64,000 nucleotides of DNA from Amoebidium appalachense (Eukaryota > Ichthyosporea): the NCBI GenBank assembly GCA_963693365.1, contig CAVNZM010000005.1:9362001-9426000 (forward strand). Direction: 5' to 3'. This document shows positions 28,539 to 39,261 of this stretch, in pieces. The stretch's first letter is position 1. Each line of letters begins with the position of its first letter. Both the position numbers and the translations under genes were made by a program. The notes under the pieces are model-generated. The model searched no databases, was not told the origin of the DNA, and saw nothing but the letters and a program-made list of their open reading frames with translations.

Positions 28539-31500
28539 CTAATCGTGCGTAATCATGTGTGGCCTACGGGCCAAGGATTTTGCCTGGGCTGACAGATGAG
28601 CGGGCATTAGAATTGCCAGGAGCATGGCCTTGTTCGTGTCAATGTAGTGGTTGAAAGGCGTCGTGAAAGTACGCCACCGACCATTGATACGAATTTGCTC
28701 ATAGTCCTCCCCTCTGAGTGCTGCTGTGGAGGCTGCCCCGTGCCGTGTGCTGTACAATGAGAAGTCGCTATCCAGGCCCACAGCCGTCAGACTCTGTTGC
28801 ATACGAGTTGCTACCAGCGATGGTGTGTACCCAGGATGAAACAGAGGGTCGGATGGGCGGGAGCCATGGGGAAATGCACCCACTGCCATGAGCTTCTGCA
28901 GCAAATGCAAGCACACTGGATCACGGATCACCACCATCTGATGATTGCCCGTTTTGGACCGTGGAAGAAGCAACACTGCACTGCCCGCTGGAGCATTGAT
29001 TTCAATCAACCGTGGATCATTCGGAGGAATGAAGTCTGCCACCGTGCGCCGCGAGAGCTCCCCCGGCCGGGTGTAGGTTGCGAATGACATACACAGATAG
29101 AGTGCTACGTGCGGCATCTTGTATTCCCACAGAGCCGACACTGCCAAAATCATGTAGTCGTAGGGGAGTGGTCTGTGGTGATTGGTCGGGTTAGCATGGT
29201 CCCACCCCCTTAGGACCCTGGCCGACAGAACCAAGGAGTCCTTGCACTGGGGATAGAAATGGTGGATGGCTGACAGCACCGTCTTGCAGTGGGCGAGCCC
29301 GCTGCGGGTCTCCCCCAACTCTTCGTACATGTCAGCTGCATAGCTCGCAAGCACGTTATCCACCTGCTCTACCGACTGGAAGGTGCTCACCCCATCTTCC
29401 ACACACCACGCTACGAATTTGTTCAAGGCGTTGTCGTATTTCGCCACTGTGGGAGCCGTGACATTGAGATTGAGCATATGCGTGATTTTTGCAGAGGGGA
29501 CGACGTCACGTGACGGCATGTCTGCTGGATTGTGGGCAGAAGGGACCCACACCCACGCCGGTCGAAGTGCGGCTGCACACACAAGTGCTGCCACCCGCCG
29601 GCACAGATGATTTAGCCGTCGTGAACTCGATCTACCCTTGGCCACCGCAAACAATAAAGATGTGTTGTCGATGAGATGAGCTACTCTGGTGCCGTGATTT
29701 TGTGGTGCTCGCGTGAAACGTCGTAGTGATAATAGCAGCGCGTGCCCCTCGAGGATGGTGATGTGATCTTCGTGCCGCCACGGAGTAGATATCGGATGGT
29801 GCCACTGCAGACCGTCAACTACTTTCAGAAAAGAGTCGTCGGTCGTGGGGTGGTTCGTGCTGTCGTTACATTCATCGGCCGAAAGGGCGTTAATCACGAG
29901 CTCACCGGTGTCGTCCACAGGCCCCAAGAAGGAATAACCGGGTCTGGACACCGACTGTGCTAATGCCGTCAACGATTGCTCAGCCGTAACGGACGCAATA
30001 GAAACACCTGCTCCCTTGGTGGACGCATCTGATGCCAACAGAAGAGAGGCGGGAGCAGCCGTCAAATCACACACAATGAGAGGTGCCAAATCCACCAACA
30101 GGGCCAACTCCCCCTTGACTGCAGAGGGGATTGGGCATGCCGTTAGTGGACATTGGCCGGCTGACAACGCAAACTGATAACTCGCCTCTAACACAGAAAA
30201 TAAAGCTCTATTCAAAAGCAACAACCACGCCCAGCCCCCAAGCAAACGAGATAACGCCCGTGGAGCCACCTCCCGCATGAACAGAACCGCCTTTGTGTCG
30301 GCTAGTAGCCGCGCCAACCGTGATGCATCCGGTCGAATAACACCGTCCCGTCCAATAGCCAACCCGAGTGCTACGGTCTCCGGGTGGTCTCGTGACGCCG
30401 TGACCGTTTTGGACGGTTTTATTTCGAATCCGTGTGTCTCTCCAGCGCGCCCGGCTGCCGTCATCTCGGAATTTACAGTAGATTCCTCCAACCCAACCCC
30501 CACCCAATCATCCACGTAGATCAAGTGTGCCGTATCCGATTGGTCGGTAATGGAATGTGCCGGTGAAGAATTCGATTGGATGCATCGTTCGATACGTAAA
30601 GGCGGGTGCGTGATGTGCTGGTGAGAACGTTGGGCGACAAACGGTGCCCATTTCCAGCCCATCGGCATAGACAACACCCGCGGATACACCAACCTATCGA
30701 CACCCGGCAGTCCCACTGCTGAAGACGAAACCGGCGGAAGCCCTTGGTACCAAGACAGCCAGTCTGGCACCCGAAAACGGTGGTAGAAATTCGAAAAATC
30801 GTACTTGGCCACCACCACCGCTGCGTCCTTCGGAACAATGATACTACACAAATCTGCCGGACTGGGAAAATTCGGATTGGGCGGGTCTATCATGACTGCA
30901 TTCATGGGGCGAGCATCCATGATAAGACGGTCTTCCTTCTCATCTTTCTCCACCGCAAATAAACCATTGATAATCTTTGGGGGCTCCGAAATTTCTGAAA
31001 AAGCAACCATACCACAAACATACATACGCTTAGCCAATATAGGCCACTCCGCAGGCGACGCAAATGCATGGACAGGACGCCCGGGCAAAGGGTGGGCTCC
31101 TTCAGCACCCTCAGTGGTGCTCTCAGTTGCCAACACGCCCCCAAGCCCGCAAACTCCGTGACCGTTCGGCTGTCCGACCGCGTCACCCGTGCGATTTGAC
31201 GCCACCACCAACACGTTTGGCTTCTCCATCATCTCCTTGAGGTCAGGTGGAAGGACCTCTAGGAGCGGAACTGTTGCCCCAAACCCCTCAGGAGGAAGGG
31301 CAATACGCTCAGCAACTATGGGGGTGAAGGCTTTTGAGTGATTGAAATATGGGAAAGATTCAGACACAGCCGCTAAGGGGACATTGCTGATCCTGCGGCG
31401 CATATCCGCGCAAAAAACGAAAATTCGCTGAATGGATTGTGTCTGTGCCGGTGAGGGTGCATGAGAAAAGTGCGTGGATTTAGGAAAAGGCGTGGGAAAA

Positions 31501-32160
31501 AAGTGTGTGCTGGTAGGAGGGGAAAATGTTGAAAAGTGTGTGTGATTCTGGGAAGAGGTGTCGTGCATGTTGTGCCAAACATCGTTTCTAGGAGATTCTA
31601 CCGAGCCAGGTGGCCCATTATACAACGTGTTGATTGCAGCTATGGTTCTATTAACCAACTTTAACACAGCAAATCTCTTGTTGAACCTCCCACGTCTTCT
31701 TGGAGAGGACAACCTAACACCATTAAGCAACAGCGGGACTACAAAAAGGGGAAGTGGAAGTAAATCATTAGACACATGGGGAAACAAGCCTGGTTCAGCC
31801 GCGCCCGTGACGCCCTCACCAGGGGTACTAACATGGGGGGCTACGGGCTCACCGGTGTACCACTTCCGAGGGAAAGAACCAAACTCAGCTGGTTCCGTGG
31901 CAGCTGTGTTCGGGAACGAAGGCTGTGGACCGTGGCCTCCCCCTGCCTCAGCTGGGCAGCTGCGGGAGGCGCAGGGGGGTACGAATCTGTGGAAGCTGGG
32001 CCTAGGCATCCTTGTTGCCATCGAACGGTCCATCCACACACACGCGCGCCACCGTGACACCCCCCGCACCTCCCCACAGGGGGAGGCCGTGTGTTTACAC
32101 CGAGCTCGACTACCTAGTAGAGACCGTGCATTGACTCACAATGTCGTATATAAGAGAGTT
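28240..32160 (-). mobile_element. DIRS-like (tyrosine-recombinase) retrotransposon, ends not defined
   Basis: The extent given is only a guess around the open frame. A TATATA-containing word near 32149-32155 lies about 80 bases before the first ATG on the minus strand, and a minus-strand AATAAA lies near 28243. I could not find convincing inverted or split direct terminal repeats by eye. No LTRs are expected for this class. Confidence 0.6.
28539..32069 (-). CDS. Fused RT, RNase H and tyrosine recombinase of a DIRS-like element
   Basis: One uninterrupted frame of 1,176 codons. Reverse transcriptase motifs: AKYDFSNFY (motif A, near 30785-30812), MPMGWKWAPF (motif B, near 30640-30672) and YVDDW (motif C, near 30504-30520). 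RNase H: LLLASDASTKGAG near 30005-30042, ending in WVPSAHNPADMPSRD, a phrase typical of DIRS/Ngaro elements. Tyrosine recombinase: TRPGEL (first Arg), YSTRHGAAST where HxxR is expected, GRWRT, and FNHYI with the presumed nucleophile Tyr. The usual His of HxxR appears as Tyr. The first 300 or so residues have no recognised domain and may include a Gag-like or linker region. In DIRS-like elements the recombinase replaces an integrase. The open frame suggests recent activity. Confidence 0.88.
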   Translation of the reverse strand: MRGVSRWRACVWMDRSMATRMPRPSFHRFVPPCASRSCPAEAGGGHGPQPSFPNTAATEPAEFGSFPRKWYTGEPVAPHVSTPGEGVTGAAEPGLFPHVSNDLLPLPLFVVPLLLNGVRLSSPRRRGRFNKRFAVLKLVNRTIAAINTLYNGPPGSVESPRNDVWHNMHDTSSQNHTHFSTFSPPTSTHFFPTPFPKSTHFSHAPSPAQTQSIQRIFVFCADMRRRISNVPLAAVSESFPYFNHSKAFTPIVAERIALPPEGFGATVPLLEVLPPDLKEMMEKPNVLVVASNRTGDAVGQPNGHGVCGLGGVLATESTTEGAEGAHPLPGRPVHAFASPAEWPILAKRMYVCGMVAFSEISEPPKIINGLFAVEKDEKEDRLIMDARPMNAVMIDPPNPNFPSPADLCSIIVPKDAAVVVAKYDFSNFYHRFRVPDWLSWYQGLPPVSSSAVGLPGVDRLVYPRVLSMPMGWKWAPFVAQRSHQHITHPPLRIERCIQSNSSPAHSITDQSDTAHLIYVDDWVGVGLEESTVNSEMTAAGRAGETHGFEIKPSKTVTASRDHPETVALGLAIGRDGVIRPDASRLARLLADTKAVLFMREVAPRALSRLLGGWAWLLLLNRALFSVLEASYQFALSAGQCPLTACPIPSAVKGELALLVDLAPLIVCDLTAAPASLLLASDASTKGAGVSIASVTAEQSLTALAQSVSRPGYSFLGPVDDTGELVINALSADECNDSTNHPTTDDSFLKVVDGLQWHHPISTPWRHEDHITILEGHALLLSLRRFTRAPQNHGTRVAHLIDNTSLLFAVAKGRSSSRRLNHLCRRVAALVCAAALRPAWVWVPSAHNPADMPSRDVVPSAKITHMLNLNVTAPTVAKYDNALNKFVAWCVEDGVSTFQSVEQVDNVLASYAADMYEELGETRSGLAHCKTVLSAIHHFYPQCKDSLVLSARVLRGWDHANPTNHHRPLPYDYMILAVSALWEYKMPHVALYLCMSFATYTRPGELSRRTVADFIPPNDPRLIEINAPAGSAVLLLPRSKTGNHQMVVIRDPVCLHLLQKLMAVGAFPHGSRPSDPLFHPGYTPSLVATRMQQSLTAVGLDSDFSLYSTRHGAASTAALRGEDYEQIRINGRWRTFTTPFNHYIDTNKAMLLAILMPAHLSAQAKSLARRPHMITHD

Positions 32161-33167
32161 CTGCTCGGGAAGAAGAGAGGCTCACTTGCCCATGTCAAGG
32201 AAAGCAGAGCACGTATTTGTAATGCTTGGAGTTCAGAAAGTTCACTGTGACTGTATAGGCAGAGAGACAGACAAATTTACGTAGTTTTTCACTCTACAAG
32301 ACTCCTCAGCGCTAGCGAGCTAATCAGCATACTGAAGGGAAAAGACAAATGTAAAAGTCGTATTAATATCTAGAGCGAAAAAAGGAACCTTGAAAATGAG
32401 GAGAACGAGCTGGTTAACGTTGAGTTGCCAGAATTCGTGTGACAATTGCAGAAATCAACAGAAAAAAGGACAGCTAGCTAAGGCAACTAGTTTGTGCGCT
32501 TTTACACTAGCACCACCAAACTTAGTTCAACCAACTAACTCTACAAATCCCTTTTACCTCTGATGCCAGACACTCACACAAACGCTAAAACGAAAACCAA
32601 AGAGAAAGCAAGAGCAACCCGTAAGGCACCAACTAATCAGACTGAGGTCTCAGCTTCTGCCCCTTTACACAAGGTGCCACCAAACCAAGAAAACACCCAA
32701 ACAGCCTAATTATTACCTTATCACGTTGCTCCCTCGCCTTTTTTCTTTTCACCTACACACTAGCTCTAAAAACAAGAACTGAACGAACGACGCCCACAGC
32801 CAGCTCTACAAAGCTGGTGCGCGGCTCACTCACATTTTTAGAACAGTGGAAAAGCCACCAATCATATCACCTATCTACTGATAACAGCGGATCACTTCAT
32901 AACTATACCTGATCTATATCCAATCACTAAAGATACATACGACTGAGCTTAACATTCTACCCGTTAGGGCCAATCAGCTTGCACCGCTATGTAGCCGTTA
33001 CCGCCGACTGACCGAACACGTGTCATCTCTCACCGCTGCCTCCTCCCGCTCGAGAACAACAGACAGCTCGCATACTTTTCACTTGGCTTCGCTGAGCTTG
33101 ATCACAACTCCAATCAAATCGCAGTTCGCTTAGGCAGCATTTTGCTTTCTCCTTCGCAAACACCGGC
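32161..33167. other. Intergenic between the retroelement and chitinase copy 2
   Basis: No gene was recognised. The 5' flank of copy 2 does not obviously match that of copy 1 apart from a few bases before the ATG. The sequence is AT-moderate and unique by eye. Confidence 0.4.
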
Positions 33168-35196
33168 ATGGCGATGTTCGCTCTATCACTGTTGGCCCTT
33201 TGTGGGTCTGCCTTGGCCACCACCATCACGACAACCAATGACGCTGCAAGCACCATCATCCCGACCACCCAAACCTCCAACACCGCCAGCAAGATGGTGT
33301 TGGGCTACTACACGAACTGGGCCCAGTACCGCCCAGAGGGCCACAAGTTTTTCCCCGAGAATATTAACGCCCGTCTGTTCACCCATTTGGCGTATGCGTT
33401 TGCAAAGACGAGCCCGGCACGTACCAGATTCTGCCGTACGAGTGGAACGACGTGCTCGACTACACGGACGGCATGTACGTCCGCTTCCACAAGCACGTCA
33501 GGGCCCAAAATCCCAGCATCAAGACCGTCATTTCGTAAGTCCCCCCTTCCCCTTCGAATTCCTCTCTTCCCCTCCCCCTTCCACCCCCCTCTACCCCCTC
33601 CCCCAAACCCTCTCACATCTTAACACCATTACACCACCACCACAGTGTCACACCACGAGTCATTTACATGAATATTCACCTTTTTTGGGTCATTCGCGAT
33701 CTGCACGGCAGATAAATTCTTTTGTTGACGGCAAATGGCTCATTGGCAAATCAACTACTAACAGTAATGCAATGGGATCTTGAGCTAATATGTCGACCCC
33801 CTTTCCTGACATGTACTTCTCCATAAATACTATTTGCCGTCACGTGCTAACACAACCATTTCACCTCAACAGACTTGGTGGGTAGAATTTCAGTCACGAC
33901 ACTCGCATCTTCAACGAAGCAGCTGCAACCCCCGCATCCCGGCTTGCTTTTGCCAACAACGTGATTGCGTTTGTGCAGCAGCACAGGTTTGACGGGGTGG
34001 ACATTGACTGGGAGTACCCCGAGGCCGCCGACCGCATCAACTTCACCCTCCTGCTGCAGGTTCTGCGCCAGCGCATTGCTGCGGAGGCCCAGGCCACGGG
34101 CAAGGCACCCCTCCTGGTGGGCATTGCATGCATCTATGCGGGGCACACGCAGGTCAACACCAAGTACGAGGTGGCCCAGATCGCGCAGTATGTGGACTGG
34201 GTGGGCGTCATGTCCTATGACCTGTATGGCTCGTGGGAGAGCCAAACCCGCGGCCACACGCAGCTCTACCCCGTCGATGCGTCCAACCCCGACGAGTTCT
34301 CGGTGCAGCGCAGCATGGCCACGTGGGCTGCCGGGGTGCCGGCCGACAAACTGCTCATGGGCATGGGCACGTACGGCCGCGCATTCACCTTGGCCAACCC
34401 GGCGGCGTCCACCGGCAAGCCCTGCAGCATGCTTGCAAACACGGTCAATCCCGCGCCCAGCGGTCCGGTGACCAGGGAGGCCGGGTTCCTGGCCTACTAC
34501 GAGATCAAGGCCTTGGCGGCGCAGCCCGGGGCCGTGCAGTGCGAGGACATGCAGCAGACATTCTCGGCGGTGGTGCGTGCCGGCAACGTGTGGGTGGGCT
34601 ACGACACGGTGGGCACGCTGGCAGCCAAGGTCGGGCACCTTAAGGCCAGCGGGTTCCGTGGGGCCATGTTCTGGGCGCTGGACTTGGACGACTTTGCCAA
34701 CGGCTACCCGCTGATCTCCTCCGTGGCCAAGGCCCTGCTGGTAAACACCACAACAACAACAACCACTGCTTCGTCCACCACTTCCCCCACAACCACCACC
34801 ACCACCACCACCAGAGCACCAACCACCACCACCACCACCACCACCACCAAAGCACCTACGTAGTATACGACCACCACCACCACTACCCGCCCAGCTACCA
34901 CCACCTCTAGTACTGCCACCACCACCACGACAAGCGTTTTCACCCCCACTACCGCCACCCCCACCACGACCACCACCACATCCGGCAGCATGGTGTATGT
35001 GTCGCTGGTCAGCAATATCAGCAATGAGTGGTGCCGGGCCAACGGCTGCGAGGTGAACGTTGGCTACTGCAAAATGGTCGACCCCAACGCCCCCCAGCCC
35101 GTGTGCAAATCTCTGGTGGCCAACATCCCCGACTCCTGGTGCCAGACCCAGCCCGGCTGCAACAGCCCAGGCGTCTGCGCCTATGTTTTGCCCTAA
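33168..35196 (+). pseudogene. GH18 chitinase, broken inverted duplicate
   Basis: Closely similar to the intact gene at 24864-26838, with the same exon structure (33168-33534 and 33873-35196) and signature FDGVDIDWE. Three lesions are visible. One base is missing in exon 1 after AYAFAK (about 33406), which shifts the frame. The Trp codon of SLGGWNFS is TAG at 33883-33885. A second TAG occurs in the Thr-rich linker at 34861-34863. One in-frame codon insertion lies at about 34127-34137. The downstream Cys-rich tail is still in good condition (ISNEWCRANGC, IPDSWCQTQPGC). No normal product is expected. The fairly limited decay suggests recent inactivation or gene conversion with the intact copy. 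Confidence 0.9.
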
Positions 35197-35850
35197 AAAG
35201 GGAATTATAATCTTAATGACCGATTACATTATATAGCAGTGTTTAATATCATTGCACACACACAGTGATACATGTGCATGAATTGAGGCCAGTAGCTATA
35301 TTGATTTTGAACGAAAAATCTCGGTGACATGTGTATGTACAACAAGAAAACAAAGTTTCCACGCTCGCTCGAAATCAAAGACGTATATGAAGCAGTCTAG
35401 GTATACCGAAAACGGCTCTGTGAGCTGTTCATCTACTAGTCATTCATTTTGTACTAGTAATGTCAGCCTGTTTTTTTAGGAGCAATTCTCTTGTGACCCT
35501 TTTCGAAAGTATTTAACATGCATGATACAGTATATACGTACTTGGCCACAAAAACTTTCAGTAAGATAAAAACTTCCTCGACCGCCTACAGCTGTACTGT
35601 ATCCAATCCTCCCCCCTCAATTATCCACGTTGCTCCTTCTTCGTTGGTCAATCATGGCGTCGTAATTTTTTGTGTACTGTACAGTACGTATACTATATGG
35701 CTAACTCCATTTGAAGATATGATTGGATTCCCTATAAAGGAATTCTAAATAAATGCCAACAGATACTCTACAATAGCCATCTTTTAGCTTTTTTAGTTAC
35801 TTTTATGCCCCCCCCCCCCCCCCCCCCAACCTTCTTCTTCTCCCCAACAA
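35197..35850. other. 3' flank of chitinase copy 2
   Basis: The first 100-150 bases match the flank of the intact copy in inverse orientation (AATCTTAATGACCGATTAC is shared). The rest, up to a poly-C run at 35810-35827, holds no recognised gene. Confidence 0.5.
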
Positions 35851-35859
35851 GAGAAGAGA

Positions 35860-36030
35860 AAATAAGGGTGGGGGGGGGGGGGGGGGGGGGCAGGGGGGGG
35901 GAGGCTGAGTCACTGTGAGAGAGATGGAGAGAGAGGGGGGAGGGGAGGATGGGAAGGCCTCCATGGGAGGGGTACTAAGGGGGGCAAAAGAGGGCTGGGC
36001 GCAGGAGCCTGAGTGAGAGAGAAGGATAAA

Positions 36031-36061
<31 letters not shown>

Positions 36062-36313
36062 AAGAAGGCGGAAGGTGCCGGTGGGGGGAGGGGGAGGCCC
36101 CGGAGGGAGTGGGCGGGGTGGGAGGGGAGGGAGGGAGACGGAAAGAGGTCCCGGGTGGGGAGAAAGGGGGCCGGAGGGGGTGGGGGTGGGGGGGGGGGGG
36201 GGGGGGGGGGAAGGGGGGGTGTCAGGGCTTCCTTGTCCAGCTAAAGTTTATGAATCATGTGTTGATTCATCAAGGGCTTTAAACCAAACTAAAAGGCTTT
36301 CCTAGTCTCCCCT

Positions 36314-36349
<36 letters not shown>

Positions 36350-36609
36350 CCCCCCCTCCCCCCCTCCCCTCCCCTTCTCTCCCCCTCCTATCTCCCTCCT
36401 TCCCTCCCTCCCTCCCCCCTCCCTCCCCCCCGGGCCCCCCTCTCCTCTCTCTCTCCCATCCCCATCTTAATACCCCCCCCCCCCCCCTCCCTCCTCAACT
36501 CACACACACTGACATACACACACTGACACACAAACACACATACACACTCTCACCCCCTCCCTCTCTCCCTCCCTCCCTCCCTCCCCTCTCTCTCTCTCTC
36601 TCTCTCTCT

Positions 36610-36686
<77 letters not shown>

Positions 36687-36690
36687 TGTG
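35860..36690. repeat. G-block / spacer / C-block composite, second locus
   Basis: A purine-rich block with GGCGCAGGAGCCTGAGTGAG (compare GGCGCAGGGACCTGAGTGAG at 22150) is followed by a spacer with TCCTTGTCCAGCTAAAG and a C-rich block containing CCATCCCCATCTTAAT. It ends in a (CT)n run at about 36587-36682. The same order as at 22050-23340 shows that this is one dispersed family. Confidence 0.65.
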
Positions 36691-36729
36691 GTGTAAGGGG
36701 GAGGAGGGGGGGGATCGAGGCACAAGTTT

Positions 36730-36905
36730 TTGAAATGGGTGTTGGCCCCTGGCAGGGTCACTGCATATCGGTGTGGCTCAGTGGGCCGGGCGTCCATCTC
36801 TTTCGCCGATCTTCTTTTCCTTACCACTTGAGATTAACACTTAAAATTAAGGTTCAATACACACGATTCTTGCCCGGGAATGGATGCCATTGGGTTGCAT
36901 GAGTT
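36730..36905 (+). mobile_element. SINE-like repeat, copy 2
   Basis: Contains TGTGGCTCAGTGGG (36772-36785), a good RNA polymerase III A box, and AGGTTCAATAC (36850-36860), a good B box. The spacing is somewhat longer than in a tRNA. It is homologous to 23349-23515 and, like that copy, follows a composite G/C block. Target-site duplications were not found. Confidence 0.5.
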
Positions 36906-37420
36906 CCCTTATCCGGCTTCAAACTGAAGCTTAATAAAGTTTTACGGTATTGTTGAATCATTTTTTTGAGTCAAAGAAAAGGACTCTTTATTTTCCGCTC
37001 TTTCACTCAACCCCCCCTCGAGTCCCCCCACCACCACCACCACCACCCACCCTCCCCCCCACCAACCCAATCCGTCTACCCCCCCCCCCCCCCCCCTTTC
37101 CCCTCCGTCTATCCGTTAATCCATCCCCCCTTCCCCCCTTCCCCCCTTCCCCCCCCCCCCCCCCCCCCCCCGCCAACACCACCTCCCTACCTTTTCTTCC
37201 CTCTCTACCTCCCACAGTTTTCCCCGTCTCAATCCCTATCTCTATATAATATCTCTTTGTCTTCTGTTTTGCTTTTCTTTTCTTTAAATTTCTTTCTGAG
37301 TTGAAGCTGGAAGTTTTTTTTTTTTTTGGGTTTTTTTTTTTTTTTTTTTTTTGTGGGGGAGGGGGGGGGGGGGGGGGGGGGGGGAGGGGGGGAGGGGAGC
37401 GGGTGCACAATTGCAAGCCA
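36906..37420. repeat. Second spacer and C-block copy, then T- and G-runs
   Basis: The spacer word TATTGTTGAATCATTTTTTT (compare 23000-23020) is followed by a C-rich block to about 37235 that contains TCTCAATCCCTATCTC. T-runs and a G-run follow at 37315-37390. This is another unit of the composite family. Confidence 0.6.
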
Positions 37421-37940
37421 TCGTTGTTGGTGGGTCAATGCCCCATGGCCACAACACTATTTTATTACAACACCGTGGCACCACATGTATGCACATACAT
37501 ACACGGTAGCCTTCCATGAAAATACACAGCAGCTTTAAAAAAGGGCAAAAAACCATATTATTTACAATGGCTTTCATGCAATAATTCCCCTTGCATGTCG
37601 ATTCCCAAGAAATGAACATCCCATATATGGCAAAAACCAATCAGTACATCGAATCTTACCGGAATCCACCAGCCGTGAGTCACTCCATGACGTCAGCAAC
37701 TGACGTCATATTGACGTACACATGTTGTACCACCGAGAAAGGTCTCAAGAATACAATGAGAGAGAACACAGGGCTAGAACCACCCAACAGTAGCTGTGAG
37801 ATATGCAATTATCAAAGTCTGCACCGTACATGCAAATAAATCGGGAGACATATCACTGTTACTTTTTTTAGATGTTTGAAAACCTTTTTTAGATAAAGTT
37901 TCAAACTTTTTTTGGATGATTTTTAAAAAACTTCAGGTCA
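37421..37940. other. Gene-free stretch, nothing recognised
   Basis: Unique-looking DNA with a TGACGTCA-like pair near 37687-37708 (ATGACGTCAG and TGACGTCATA). No convincing gene was found. Confidence 0.4.
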
Positions 37941-38740
37941 ATAATACAGCTTCGGGCGACTGCAGACTTGAAAAGGCGCTACCAGAGACTTCTGCATCTA
38001 CATCAAGATATTCACAGACTTACTGCAATTTATTCACAAACTTATCACAAGATAAATATTCACAACCTTACTGCAAGATTTTCGCCAAAAAATCCACTCA
38101 CGAACCCAACGTGCAAGATATTCACACACTTACAGCAAGATATTCACAAACTAACTGCAAGATATTCACAAACTTACCACAAGACATATATTCACAACCT
38201 TTTGCAAGATTTTCGCTAAAATATATTCACAAACCCCACGTGCAAGATATTCACACACTTACAGCAAGATATTCACAAACTTACCACAAGACATACATTC
38301 ACAAACTTACTGCAAGATATTCACAAACTTACCACAAGATACATATTCACAACCTTACTGCAAGATTTTCGCCAAAATATATTCAAAAACCCCACGTGCA
38401 TTTTTCACACACACACAGCAAGATATTCACAAACTTACCACAAGACATATATTCAAAACCTTACTGCAAGATATTCACGGCTTGCCACAACAAGATATAT
38501 TTTCACAACCTTACAGCAAGATTTTCGATTACCAAAATATAATCACAGACTCGACGTGCAAGATATTCTTAAACTTACTGCAAGATTTCATGTACCAAAA
38601 TATATTCACAAAAACTCCTGCAAGATATTCACATACTTACCGTAAGACATTCGCAGAATGTGTAGGTTACTGCAGGACATTCAAATCAGAATCTACTGCA
38701 AGACTTGAAAGACAATAACAGTGCAAAATACTGAAAGACA
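37941..38740 (-). repeat. Satellite S1 (GATATTCACA array) downstream of RING gene A
   Basis: Monomers of about 22-25 bases built on CAAGATATTCACAAACTTAC are arranged in a longer repeat of roughly 130-160 bp marked by CCCCACGTGCAAGATATTCA (near 38107, 38236 and 38391, degenerate near 38555). Read in the direction of the neighbouring gene, monomers contain GGTAAGTTTG and end in CTTGCAG. Confidence 0.8.
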
Positions 38741-38939
38741 TTCACAGACTTCTCAAAAGACTTCCAAAGACTTACTGCAGGACAAGAAAAACTTTTCACC
38801 ACACTGCAACGCACTTACTGAAAGGCTTTTACCATCCTTCGACCAGGAGCTTTTTTGACCTAAACACTATGTGCACCGATAGGCACCCACAGATACTCGC
38901 TTTGCACCACACTTGAAGACATTCACAGACTTTGCACAA

Positions 38940-39261
38940 ACATGTAAAACCCCTACCGGAATTATGCATCAACGTGTAAATCCCCTACAGAGTTTGCACC
39001 ACCATTCAAGAAACCCTATCGAGACCTTGCAATAAAATGCAAAACCCCTACAGAATTTGCACCATCAAACCCCTACCAGCACTTTCCACCACCATGTGAA
39101 ACCCCCTACAGACTATCCAACTATCTTTAAAACCTACAGACTTCGCAATTATCTGTAAAACCCCTGCGACCTTGACATTGTATGTAAAAAACCCCACATA
39201 CCTTGCAACCATATGTAAAACCCCCCTACAGACCTTGGGACCATATGTAAAAAACCCCCTA
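38940..39261 (-). repeat. Satellite S2 (TGTAAAACCCC array) at the 3' end of RING gene A
   Basis: About ten monomers of about 30-33 bases with the consensus ATATGTAAAACCCCCTACAG, then ACCTTGCAACC. The last monomer overlaps the end of the coding region: the final codons and the TAG stop of gene A lie inside it. Confidence 0.8.

Noticed and set aside
28010-32160. Terminal repeats of the DIRS-like element (GGCTCCCCGAGGTG-like words on the left, CCTCCCCACAGGGGGAGG on the right)
   Set aside because: The similarity is too weak and GC-biased to call; a second genomic copy would be needed.
38940-39260. AAAACCCC words that resemble ciliate-type telomere repeats
   Set aside because: They are part of a ~31-base monomer with other constant sequence, lie next to a gene and are not tandem 8-mers.
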